Source: RGIG8597 sp045133795 | GTDB lineage: Bacteria; Spirochaetota; GWE2-31-10 | Direction: 5' to 3' | Assembly (NCBI GenBank): GCA_045133795.1 | Contig: JBGUUT010000070.1 | Span: forward strand, 1 to 8,707 | DNA: 8,707 bases | Shown: positions 1 through 5,285 of the stretch, piece after piece | Layout of the letters: the number at the start of each line of letters is the position of its first letter | How positions within the stretch are numbered: position 1 is the stretch's first letter | Program-made: the position numbers and the translations under genes | The notes under the pieces: model-generated | What the model saw: only the letters and a program-made list of their open reading frames with translations | The model's database searches: none | What the model was told of the DNA's origin: nothing

Positions 1-282
1 GTTCAAGGCAATGAGGAATGGAGGGCAGAATATATGACGTGGGAAATGTTGAAACAAGATACTTATGATTCCGGCTTTTCTGCCGGTGAAAAACACGGTA
101 TTGCAATCGGTGAAGAACGTGGTATAACTATCGGACGTGAGGAAGGTCGTAGTGAGGGCATTTCATTGGGTGTATATCAAAAAGCCGTTGAAACTGCAAA
201 GAATCTAATAAACTTAGGTTTACCACAAGACCAAATTGCATTAGTTACCGGGCTGTCGGTTGAGGAAATAGAGAAGCTGTAG
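1..282 (+). CDS. Rpn-family PD-(D/E)XK nuclease/putative transposase, C-terminal tail (partial)
   Basis: The frame is open from base 1 to the TAG at 280-282, so the start and the catalytic nuclease domain lie outside the window; the ATG at 34 is internal. The visible 93 residues begin with EEWRAEYMTWEMLKQD, the usual junction after the nuclease domain in Rpn-type (recombination-promoting nuclease, PDDEXK_2 transposase) proteins. A charged low-complexity segment follows, in which glycine falls at every fourth residue (nine glycines, visible residues 25 to 57). The end is a small helical module (KAVETAKNLINLGLPQDQIA, then LSVEEIEKL) that in this family often closes the protein. Known family members cut DNA and promote RecA-independent recombination; that role is inferred here because no catalytic residue is visible. 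It is followed by its own terminator at 302-351. These genes are often multicopy in treponemes and clostridia. An unrelated protein with the same kind of tail cannot be excluded. Confidence 0.72.
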   Translation, partial: VQGNEEWRAEYMTWEMLKQDTYDSGFSAGEKHGIAIGEERGITIGREEGRSEGISLGVYQKAVETAKNLINLGLPQDQIALVTGLSVEEIEKL

Positions 283-301
283 TTTAATCGTCTTTATATA
301 C

Positions 302-351
302 AAAGGCTGTTTTTGTGAAGTTTTGAAGCTTCATTGAAGACAACCTTTTTT
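302..351 (+). terminator. Intrinsic terminator of the Rpn-family gene
   Basis: Twenty bases after the stop codon, AAAGGCTGTTTT pairs with AAGACAACCTTT (one mismatch, one G-U). An inner TGAAG/CTTCA stem extends the hairpin, and the right arm runs into a T6 tract. This is a long, slightly imperfect rho-independent terminator on the + strand. Confidence 0.72.
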
Positions 352-406
352 ATTATAAGCACTGCAATTTTTGTACATAAATGCATAGGTACATAGTTTT
401 AGACAA

Positions 407-426
407 TTTTGCACAGTTTTGCACAG
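407..426. repeat. Tandem direct repeat of TTTTGCACAG (two copies)
   Basis: Two perfect, adjacent 10-bp copies of TTTTGCACAG lie in the non-coding stretch between the Rpn-family gene and fhs. The pair is flanked by GACA (402-405) and TGTC (427-430). No gene, promoter or RNA could be supported in 352-484. The repeat may be chance or a leftover of an older insertion. Confidence 0.6.
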
Positions 427-484
427 TGTCACTATCCTGTAAAGGAAACAGCCCATATCCTATCAAGAATACTGTAGGTAAATA

Positions 485-531
485 AAAAACACCTCTGAAA
501 TTGAACTTTTGCCAATTCAGAGGTGTTTTTT
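485..531 (-). terminator. Two-way intrinsic terminator between the Rpn-family gene and fhs
   Basis: CACCTCTGAA pairs perfectly with TTCAGAGGTG. The stem continues inward (ATTG/CAAT, with one bulged A) around a short loop. It has an A6 tract on the left and a T6 tract on the right, so it ends in U-runs on both strands. It lies 20 bases past the fhs stop on the minus strand, and would also stop + strand readthrough from the Rpn-family gene. Confidence 0.85.
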
Positions 532-550
532 CATCTTTTATTAAATAAAC

Positions 551-2221
551 TTAGAATAATCCGGAAATTACGCCGTCATCATCTACATCGATTGCTTCGG
601 CTGCCGGTACTTTAGGTAAACCCGGCATAGTCATAATATCACCTGCAAGTGCTACCACAAATCCGGCACCGGCAGAAAGTCTTACTTCTCTAATCGGTAA
701 TACATAATCTTTTGGTGCACCTACCCATGTTTTTTCGTGTGAAATAGAATTTTGTGTTTTTGCGATACAAACAGGTAAATTACCGTATCCGGCATCTGCA
801 AATGCTTTAAGTTTTTTCGCCGCTGCGGGCTGAATATCAACCGCTTTTGCTCGGTAAATATTTTTTGCAATAGTTTCAATTTTTTCTTCCAACGGCATTT
901 CTAACGGATAAAGCTGGTGAAAATCGTTTGGTTGTTCACAAACTTTTACTACTTCTTCAGCAAGTTCTGTTACACCTTTTCCGCCCTCAGCCCAACCTTT
1001 TGAAATTATAGCTTTCACACCAAGTTCTTCTGTTAATTTTTTCAATGTAGAAACTTCCGCATCTGTATCATTAACAAAATGATTAATTGCAACTACCGGA
1101 GTAACACCGAATTTTTTGATATTTTCAATATGAGTTTTTAAGTTCTCAAAACCTTTTGTCAATGCCTCAACGTTTTCAGCTCCCAATTCCGCTTTAGGAA
1201 CTCCGCCATGCATTTTTAACGCTCTTACTGTTGCTACGATTACAATTGCAGACGGTTTAATATTTCCCATTCTACATTTGATATCCATAAACTTTTCGGC
1301 ACCTAAATCTGCACCGAATCCGGCTTCTGTAACAACATAATCACCGAGACTTAAAGCTGACAATGTTGCCATTAAGCTGTTACAACCGTGTGCAATATTT
1401 GCAAAAGGTCCTCCATGAATAAATGCCGGAGTTTTTTCTAATGTTTGTACAAGATTAGGTTTCAACGCATCTTTTAAAATAGCAGCGATAGCACCTTCTA
1501 CTTTCAATTCCTTTGCCAAAACATTGCGTTTGTCATAAGTTTGACCGACAACAATATTTCCGATACGTTCTTTAAGTTCTTTAATGCTTTTTGATAAACA
1601 AAGAATTGCCATAATTTCACTGGCTACACTGATATTAAAACCGTCTTGACGAGGAGTTCCGTCTGCTGTAGTTCCGAGTCCTACAACGATATTTCTCAAT
1701 GCTCTGTCATTTAAATCTACACAACGTTTCCAACTGATTTGACGAGGGTCAATTCCCAATACATTTCCCTGTTGAATATGATTATCTATAACGGAAGCAA
1801 GAAAGTTATTTGCTATAGAAATAGCATGAATATCTCCGGTAAAATGCAAATTGATATCTTCCATCGGCACAACTTGAGAATAACCGCCTCCGGTAGCTCC
1901 GCCTTTTACTCCGAAACAAGGTCCCAAAGATGGCTCACGTAATGCAATAACTACATTTTTACCTATATGATGAAGTGCATCCCCCAATCCCACTGAAACT
2001 GTAGATTTTCCTTCACCAGCCGGAGTCGGAGTTATCGCTGTAACAAGAATCAATTTACCTTTCTTGTCACTGTTTAAAATTTCCTTTAATTTTGAATATT
2101 TAACTTTTGCTTTATAATCACCGTATAATTCCAAATCTGCAGCTTTTAAATTTATTGATGCTGCAACCTCAGTAATCGGTTTCATTTCATTTTTTTGAGA
2201 AATTTCGATGTCACTCAACAT
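551..2221 (-). CDS. fhs: Formate-tetrahydrofolate ligase (10-formyl-THF synthetase)
   Basis: This cytoplasmic enzyme uses ATP to join formate to tetrahydrofolate, giving 10-formyl-THF. That is the entry of formate into one-carbon metabolism, purine synthesis and, in acetogens, the methyl branch of the Wood-Ljungdahl pathway. At 556 residues it has the usual bacterial length and is intact. Visible motifs are the nucleotide loop TPTPAGEGKST (64-74), REPSLGP (95-101), the glycine-rich family signature GVKGGATGGGY (104-114), PMEDINLHFTGD (119-130), the second signature VASEIMAILCLS (199-210), HGGPFANIAHGCNS (269-282), the W410 segment, and the conserved C-terminal run from LSAGAGFVV to PGLPKVPAA (about 515-540). 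The signature has Thr where Ala is more usual (KGGA-T-GGGY). The start is supported by AAGGAT 6 bases upstream. It lies 74 bp downstream of lptB on the same strand, with a possible own promoter. No other folate or acetyl-CoA pathway genes are in the window, so acetogenesis cannot be inferred. Confidence 0.97.
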   Translation of the reverse strand: MLSDIEISQKNEMKPITEVAASINLKAADLELYGDYKAKVKYSKLKEILNSDKKGKLILVTAITPTPAGEGKSTVSVGLGDALHHIGKNVVIALREPSLGPCFGVKGGATGGGYSQVVPMEDINLHFTGDIHAISIANNFLASVIDNHIQQGNVLGIDPRQISWKRCVDLNDRALRNIVVGLGTTADGTPRQDGFNISVASEIMAILCLSKSIKELKERIGNIVVGQTYDKRNVLAKELKVEGAIAAILKDALKPNLVQTLEKTPAFIHGGPFANIAHGCNSLMATLSALSLGDYVVTEAGFGADLGAEKFMDIKCRMGNIKPSAIVIVATVRALKMHGGVPKAELGAENVEALTKGFENLKTHIENIKKFGVTPVVAINHFVNDTDAEVSTLKKLTEELGVKAIISKGWAEGGKGVTELAEEVVKVCEQPNDFHQLYPLEMPLEEKIETIAKNIYRAKAVDIQPAAAKKLKAFADAGYGNLPVCIAKTQNSISHEKTWVGAPKDYVLPIREVRLSAGAGFVVALAGDIMTMPGLPKVPAAEAIDVDDDGVISGLF

Positions 2222-2245
2222 TTTAAAATCCTTATATTAAAAAAA

Positions 2246-2283
2246 TATGTTGAGAACATACCATAAAAAATAAAAAGTTTCCA
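2246..2283 (-). promoter_or_regulatory. Possible fhs promoter with overlapping small hairpin
   Basis: On the minus strand, TGGAAA (2278-2283) is followed after 17 bases by TATGTT (2255-2260), which carries an upstream TG (TGG-TATGTT), as in an extended -10. The -10 is also the left arm of a perfect 6-bp inverted repeat, TATGTT-CTC-AACATA (2246-2260), followed by T7. The hairpin alone is AT-rich and short, so it could be a weak lptB terminator, an operator, or chance. No riboswitch-sized leader fits in the 74-bp gap. Confidence 0.35.
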
Positions 2284-2295
2284 CACTATAGAAAA

Positions 2296-3057
2296 TCAGA
2301 AAGAGAAGTTTTCTCCTAAATACAAACGTCTTACTTCCGGGTCATTAACTAAATCATCAGGTTTACCCGTTCTAAAGATATTACCGAGATTGATAATATA
2401 CGCTCTGTCTGTAATAGAAAGAGTTTCACGAACGTTATGGTCGGTAATTAAAACACCTATATTACGCTCTTTTAATTTACGAATAATCTGCTGAATATCT
2501 GCAACAGCTATCGGGTCTACCCCAGCAAAAGGTTCATCCATTAATAAAAACTTCGGATAAAGAACCAATGCACGAGCAATTTCAGTTCTTCGTCGCTCAC
2601 CTCCGGACAAAGAATATGCCTTTTGTTTTACAAGTCTGCGAATATTAAGCTCTTCTATCGCCTCATCTTTACGACGTTGCTTTTCTTCCTTTGAAATTTT
2701 CAACATTTCAAGAACCGCATCGATATTTTCTTCTACGGTAAGCTTTCTAAAAACAGAAGATTCTTGCGGTAAATAACTGATTCCGACTCTTGCTCGCTTA
2801 TACATCTGCATTTTGGTAATATCATAATTATCTAATAAAATTCGTCCGCTCGTCGGAGTTACAAATCCTACAATCATATAAAAGATTGTAGTCTTACCCG
2901 CTCCGTTTGGTCCCAACAAACCAATTACTTCACCTTGATCCATTCCAAAAGAAGCATCATTAACCGCTGTTTTTAAACCAAAACGTTTAATCAAATGACT
3001 GATTTCTAAACGAGATTTCTCAATATTTTCTTCGAGCAAGCTTTTATAGATATTCAT
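2296..3057 (-). CDS. lptB: Lipopolysaccharide/lipid export ABC transporter ATP-binding protein LptB
   Basis: LptB is the cytoplasmic ATPase that drives LptFG to extract lipopolysaccharide or a related glycolipid from the inner membrane and push it towards the outer membrane. All ATPase motifs are present: Walker A GPNGAGKTT (49-57), Q-loop Q98, signature LSGGE (150-154), Walker B FLLMDE (170-175) with catalytic E175, D-loop AGVD (178-181), and switch H207 in TDHN. The segment LPQESSVFRKLTV (96-108) and the end YLGENFSF are specific to LptB; F103-R104 correspond to the coupling-groove Phe-Arg of the family. At 253 residues it is about 12 longer than the E. coli protein because of an N-terminal extension. 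The ATG at 3057 is the earliest possible start, since an in-frame TAG stands three codons upstream (3064-3066). The Shine-Dalgarno is weak. No lptA, lptC, lptF or lptG is adjacent: upstream lies a tRNA operon, downstream fhs. Confidence 0.93.
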   Translation of the reverse strand: MNIYKSLLEENIEKSRLEISHLIKRFGLKTAVNDASFGMDQGEVIGLLGPNGAGKTTIFYMIVGFVTPTSGRILLDNYDITKMQMYKRARVGISYLPQESSVFRKLTVEENIDAVLEMLKISKEEKQRRKDEAIEELNIRRLVKQKAYSLSGGERRRTEIARALVLYPKFLLMDEPFAGVDPIAVADIQQIIRKLKERNIGVLITDHNVRETLSITDRAYIINLGNIFRTGKPDDLVNDPEVRRLYLGENFSF

Positions 3058-3092
3058 ATTCCACTACCACATTCATAAAAAAGATATTTGGA

Positions 3093-3101
3093 TATATAAC
3101 A
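3093..3101 (-). promoter_or_regulatory. Possible extended -10 element for lptB
   Basis: The minus strand reads TGT-TATATA, an extended -10 form, which would give a leader of about 29 bases before the lptB ATG. No good -35 is visible in the AT-rich sequence upstream. Because the tRNA terminator at 3141-3172 separates lptB from the tRNAs, a promoter in 3067-3140 is expected; this is the best candidate but weak. Confidence 0.3.
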
Positions 3102-3140
3102 TAAAATTATTTATTTAAAATAAGAAAGTCTATGACATAA

Positions 3141-3172
3141 AAAAAACCCTAAAGCTTAGCTTTAGGGTTTTT
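3141..3172 (-). terminator. Intrinsic terminator of the tRNA-Cys/tRNA-Leu operon
   Basis: A perfect hairpin, with CCCTAAAGC (3147-3155) paired to GCTTTAGGG (3159-3167) around a 3-base loop, is flanked by A6 on the left and T-rich sequence on the right. On the minus strand it follows directly after the tRNA-Leu discriminator base and ends in a U-tract, so it terminates the tRNA transcript. Confidence 0.9.
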
Positions 3173-3256
3173 GCCCGAGACCGGACTTGAACCGGTACGA
3201 TTGTTGAGATCGCAGGATTTTAAGTCCTGTGTGTCTACCAATTCCACCACTCGGGC
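3172..3256 (-). tRNA. tRNA-Leu (anticodon UAA)
   Basis: This is an 85-nt class II tRNA. The acceptor stem GCCCGAG pairs with CTCGGGC, and the discriminator is A. The anticodon stem is CAGGA/TCCTG with loop CTTAAAA, giving anticodon TAA at 3220-3222 (reads UUA). The long variable arm is closed by CGAT/ATCG. The T-arm is ACCGG-TTCAAGT-CCGGT. CCA is not encoded and must be added after transcription. It is the second tRNA of a minus-strand pair, 8 bases after tRNA-Cys, and UUA is an expected major leucine codon in such an AT-rich genome. Confidence 0.97.
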
Positions 3257-3264
3257 GACTCTGT

Positions 3265-3335
3265 AGGCGACGAGCGGAATCGAACCGCTGATAGAGATTT
3301 TGCAGACCTCTGCCTTACCGCTTGGCGACGTCGCC
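3265..3335 (-). tRNA. tRNA-Cys (anticodon GCA)
   Basis: This is a 71-nt tRNA. The acceptor stem GGCGACG pairs with CGTCGCC, and the discriminator is U, as is typical for bacterial tRNA-Cys. The D-arm contains GCCAAGCGGTAAGGC. The anticodon stem is GAGGT/ATCTC (one G-U pair) with loop CTGCAAA, anticodon GCA at 3301-3303. The T-arm is GCGG-TTCGATT-CCGC. CCA is not encoded. The first 12 bases, GGCGACGTCGCC, form a perfect palindrome that could fold into a 4-bp hairpin competing with the acceptor stem before processing. Confidence 0.97.
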
Positions 3336-3351
3336 GTAACAACTTGATTGC

Positions 3352-3380
3352 GTTATACACTATAACGTTCTGTGTGTCAA
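3352..3380 (-). promoter_or_regulatory. Sigma-70-type promoter of the tRNA-Cys/tRNA-Leu operon
   Basis: On the minus strand, a perfect -35 TTGACA (3375-3380) is followed by exactly 17 bases and then by -10 TATAAC (3352-3357, 5 of 6). Transcription should begin near 3345, about 10 bases before the mature 5' end of tRNA-Cys. The -10 lies in a perfect inverted repeat CGTTATA-CAC-TATAACG (3351-3367). Confidence 0.88.
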
Positions 3381-3410
3381 CTTTTTTTTTATATTTTTTT
3401 TTATATTTTC
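3381..3410 (-). promoter_or_regulatory. A-tract UP-like element upstream of the tRNA promoter
   Basis: Immediately upstream of the -35, the minus strand is a run of A-tracts broken by TAT (two A-tracts of about nine plus flanking A/T). UP elements that bind the RNA polymerase alpha C-terminal domain at strong stable-RNA promoters have this composition and position. The function is inferred from position and composition only. Confidence 0.5.
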
Positions 3411-3418
3411 TCTACCCT

Positions 3419-3457
3419 AATAAATCAAGCCTTAAAGACCATAAGGCTTGATTTATT
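3419..3457 (-). terminator. Terminator-like hairpin after the amylase gene
   Basis: A perfect 16-bp stem, AATAAATCAAGCCTTA (3419-3434) with its complement (3442-3457), surrounds a 7-base loop. It lies 7 bases beyond the stop of the minus-strand amylase gene. On the minus strand the U-rich part is the end of the stem itself (GATTTATT), and no further T-run follows. It should stop amylase transcription before the tRNA promoter, or protect the mRNA 3' end. Confidence 0.7.
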
Positions 3458-3464
3458 TCATTTA

Positions 3465-5135
3465 TTATAGAGTTAATAAATAAACTTGAGCACTGTAAGC
3501 CGGTAAATTTGTCAAAATAATCTTTCCGTCATTTAAAACTGCACCGGTTTTATCAGTTCCTAATATTTTTTTGCACGGTAAATCTGTAACCGGCAAACCT
3601 TCGAGATTTAACGTTACCGTACTATAATTATTTCCCGAAAAATTAAAAACACAAATAATACGTTCACCGTCTTTTTCAAGCAAATAAGCCCCTACTGTTT
3701 TATTTTCCGGTACTGACGATATAACAGAAAAATCCCCGGTTCTTAATGCCGGATACTGTGCTCTTATAGATAAAAGCTGCTTATGATACGCTAATAATGA
3801 TTCATTATCCGCCGTTTGTCTTTCAATTTCTTTCCAATCAGGAGCATATCTATATTGCATATCGCCTCTTGTATCCTGATTTTTTTGTCCATACTCATTA
3901 CCGAAATAAACAAAAGGAATTTGCGGACGTAACAACAATGTTGCAGCCGCAAGTTTTTGACGTTCTATATCTGCAAATTCTGAAGCCGGGCGTTTCTGGT
4001 ACAAATCGTGATTATTCAAGAAGCTTCCGTAAGTTTTTCCCGCAGCCATTTTTAATTCATCAATAAATACTGATGTTGAACCATTATTTAAAGCATTGTA
4101 AATACTTATTCCCGCATCAAAATCAAATACCATGTGAAATTCCGGAGCTTCTTTTGTACCGAAATATGCATCCATTCTTTCTCTGTCATCTGTAATCCAA
4201 GCTTCACAAACCATAAACTTATGACTGCCGAATTTTGAATATTCATCTAAAACTTCACGCATTTCTGCAAAATACTGATGTGTTTCTTTAGTATCAATAA
4301 CGCCTTCCGGAGTTTCCAAAAGATAACGTACCGCATCTACTCTGATTCCGTCAAAACCTTTATTTAACCAAAAACGTATTACATTCTTCATTTCTTCACG
4401 AACTTCATAATTTCTAAAGTTCAAATCCGGCATTCCTGACCAAAATGCACCGTAATAATAAGGCACTACATCATTTGCTTTATATCTGCTTCTGTTTCTG
4501 TGCCATGTAAATTTATTTCCCATAGGATTCCAAGGTAATGCCTCTTTATTCCACAAGTACCAATTTTCTTTCCCGTTTTTTCGTTCCGCAGCATCAATAA
4601 ACCATTGATTTTTAGCGGAAGTATGATTAGGAACAAAATCGAAAATTACTTTTATACCAACCTTATGAGCTTCCTGCAAAAGTTCTTCCACATCAGCCAT
4701 TGTTCCGAAAAGTGGATTTACTTCATAATAATTTACGATGTCATATCCGTGCATATTATCTTGATGACGTACACTTTTTCCGTCACAATCAAATATCGGA
4801 GAAAGCCAAATTGCATCACAACCTACAGAATCTTTTATATAAGTAAGTTTTTGTGTTATTCCTTTTATATCACCGCAACCGTCTCCGTTCGAATCGGCAA
4901 AAGCTTTTACCCAAATGTGATAAAAAGAAGCATTTTGATACCAATCTGCCGTTAAGCCTTCCATTTGATTTTTTAGATTTTTTTCTACCACTTGTGAATC
5001 GTACGGACTTTTATATTTTACATTTCCGCACCAATCATATAATCCCGGATTTTTCTTTGTTTGCGGTCCGGAAACGCAACTTGTTATTAGCAACATTGTC
5101 AAAAAAACAAATGCAATAATTGATTTTTGTTTCAT
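3465..5135 (-). CDS. GH13 alpha-amylase-type glycosidase, predicted lipoprotein
   Basis: This is an intact 556-residue enzyme expected to cleave alpha-1,4 (or alpha-1,6) glucosidic bonds in starch or maltodextrins. A lipoprotein signal comes first: MKQK, a hydrophobic stretch, then I-T-S-C with C20 as the lipidated cysteine, which places it at a membrane surface. The (beta/alpha)8 domain has all GH13 regions: region I DFVPNH (166-171), region V MPDLN (235-239), region II GIRVDAV with nucleophile D267, region III E311 (CEAW) as acid/base, and region IV NNHD with D377. DSNGDGCGD (81-89) resembles the Ca2+-binding loop common in relatives. The last 90 or so residues look like the C-terminal beta-sandwich. 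MPDLN marks the intermediate oligo-1,6-glucosidase/neopullulanase group (GH13_36-like), so exact specificity is unsure. AAGGAG 6 bases upstream fixes the start. No sugar transporter or regulator is adjacent; the neighbouring MATE gene is divergent. Confidence 0.93.
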   Translation of the reverse strand: MKQKSIIAFVFLTMLLITSCVSGPQTKKNPGLYDWCGNVKYKSPYDSQVVEKNLKNQMEGLTADWYQNASFYHIWVKAFADSNGDGCGDIKGITQKLTYIKDSVGCDAIWLSPIFDCDGKSVRHQDNMHGYDIVNYYEVNPLFGTMADVEELLQEAHKVGIKVIFDFVPNHTSAKNQWFIDAAERKNGKENWYLWNKEALPWNPMGNKFTWHRNRSRYKANDVVPYYYGAFWSGMPDLNFRNYEVREEMKNVIRFWLNKGFDGIRVDAVRYLLETPEGVIDTKETHQYFAEMREVLDEYSKFGSHKFMVCEAWITDDRERMDAYFGTKEAPEFHMVFDFDAGISIYNALNNGSTSVFIDELKMAAGKTYGSFLNNHDLYQKRPASEFADIERQKLAAATLLLRPQIPFVYFGNEYGQKNQDTRGDMQYRYAPDWKEIERQTADNESLLAYHKQLLSIRAQYPALRTGDFSVISSVPENKTVGAYLLEKDGERIICVFNFSGNNYSTVTLNLEGLPVTDLPCKKILGTDKTGAVLNDGKIILTNLPAYSAQVYLLTL

Positions 5136-5165
5136 TTTTTTCTCCTTTAATATTTAAATCATTAA

Positions 5166-5194
5166 CTTGTACATATAATGTATGCTTACGTCAA
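5166..5194 (-). promoter_or_regulatory. Possible amylase promoter with small inverted repeat
   Basis: On the minus strand, TTGACG (5189-5194, 5 of 6 for a -35) is followed after 17 bases by TACAAG (5166-5171, 4 of 6 for a -10). A perfect short inverted repeat TACAT-ATA-ATGTA (5170-5182) lies in the spacer and touches the -10, where a repressor could bind. Both are suggestive only. The whole divergent gap (5136-5285) is AT-rich, and no clear -35/-10 pair was found for the MATE gene. Confidence 0.38.
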
Positions 5195-5285
5195 TTCATT
5201 TTTTTATTGCAATAGAAATATACAATTTCAGCCTTATTTATTATATATCTACACACCTTGAACTTAAAAATAACTGAGTCATAAA

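Noticed and set aside
34..282. A complete 82-residue protein starting at ATG 34
   Set aside because: The frame is open upstream to base 1, and the residues before this ATG (EEWRAEY) belong to the typical junction of Rpn-family proteins, so it is an internal methionine of a longer gene.
352..484. Possible mobile-element remnant or CRISPR-like repeat near the TTTTGCACAG pair
   Set aside because: There are only two adjacent 10-bp copies, with no spacer pattern, terminal inverted repeats or transposase fragment.
1739..1942. Open frame on the + strand inside fhs
   Set aside because: It is fully antisense to a highly conserved enzyme, has no Shine-Dalgarno or recognisable motif, and is a chance shadow.
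2222..2295. Folate (THF) riboswitch before fhs
   Set aside because: The gap is only 74 bases, AT-rich, and shows no conserved riboswitch core; only a 6-bp hairpin is present.
3797..5119. Several + strand open frames inside the amylase gene
   Set aside because: They are antisense to an intact GH13 gene, overlap one another, and show no family motif or start signal.
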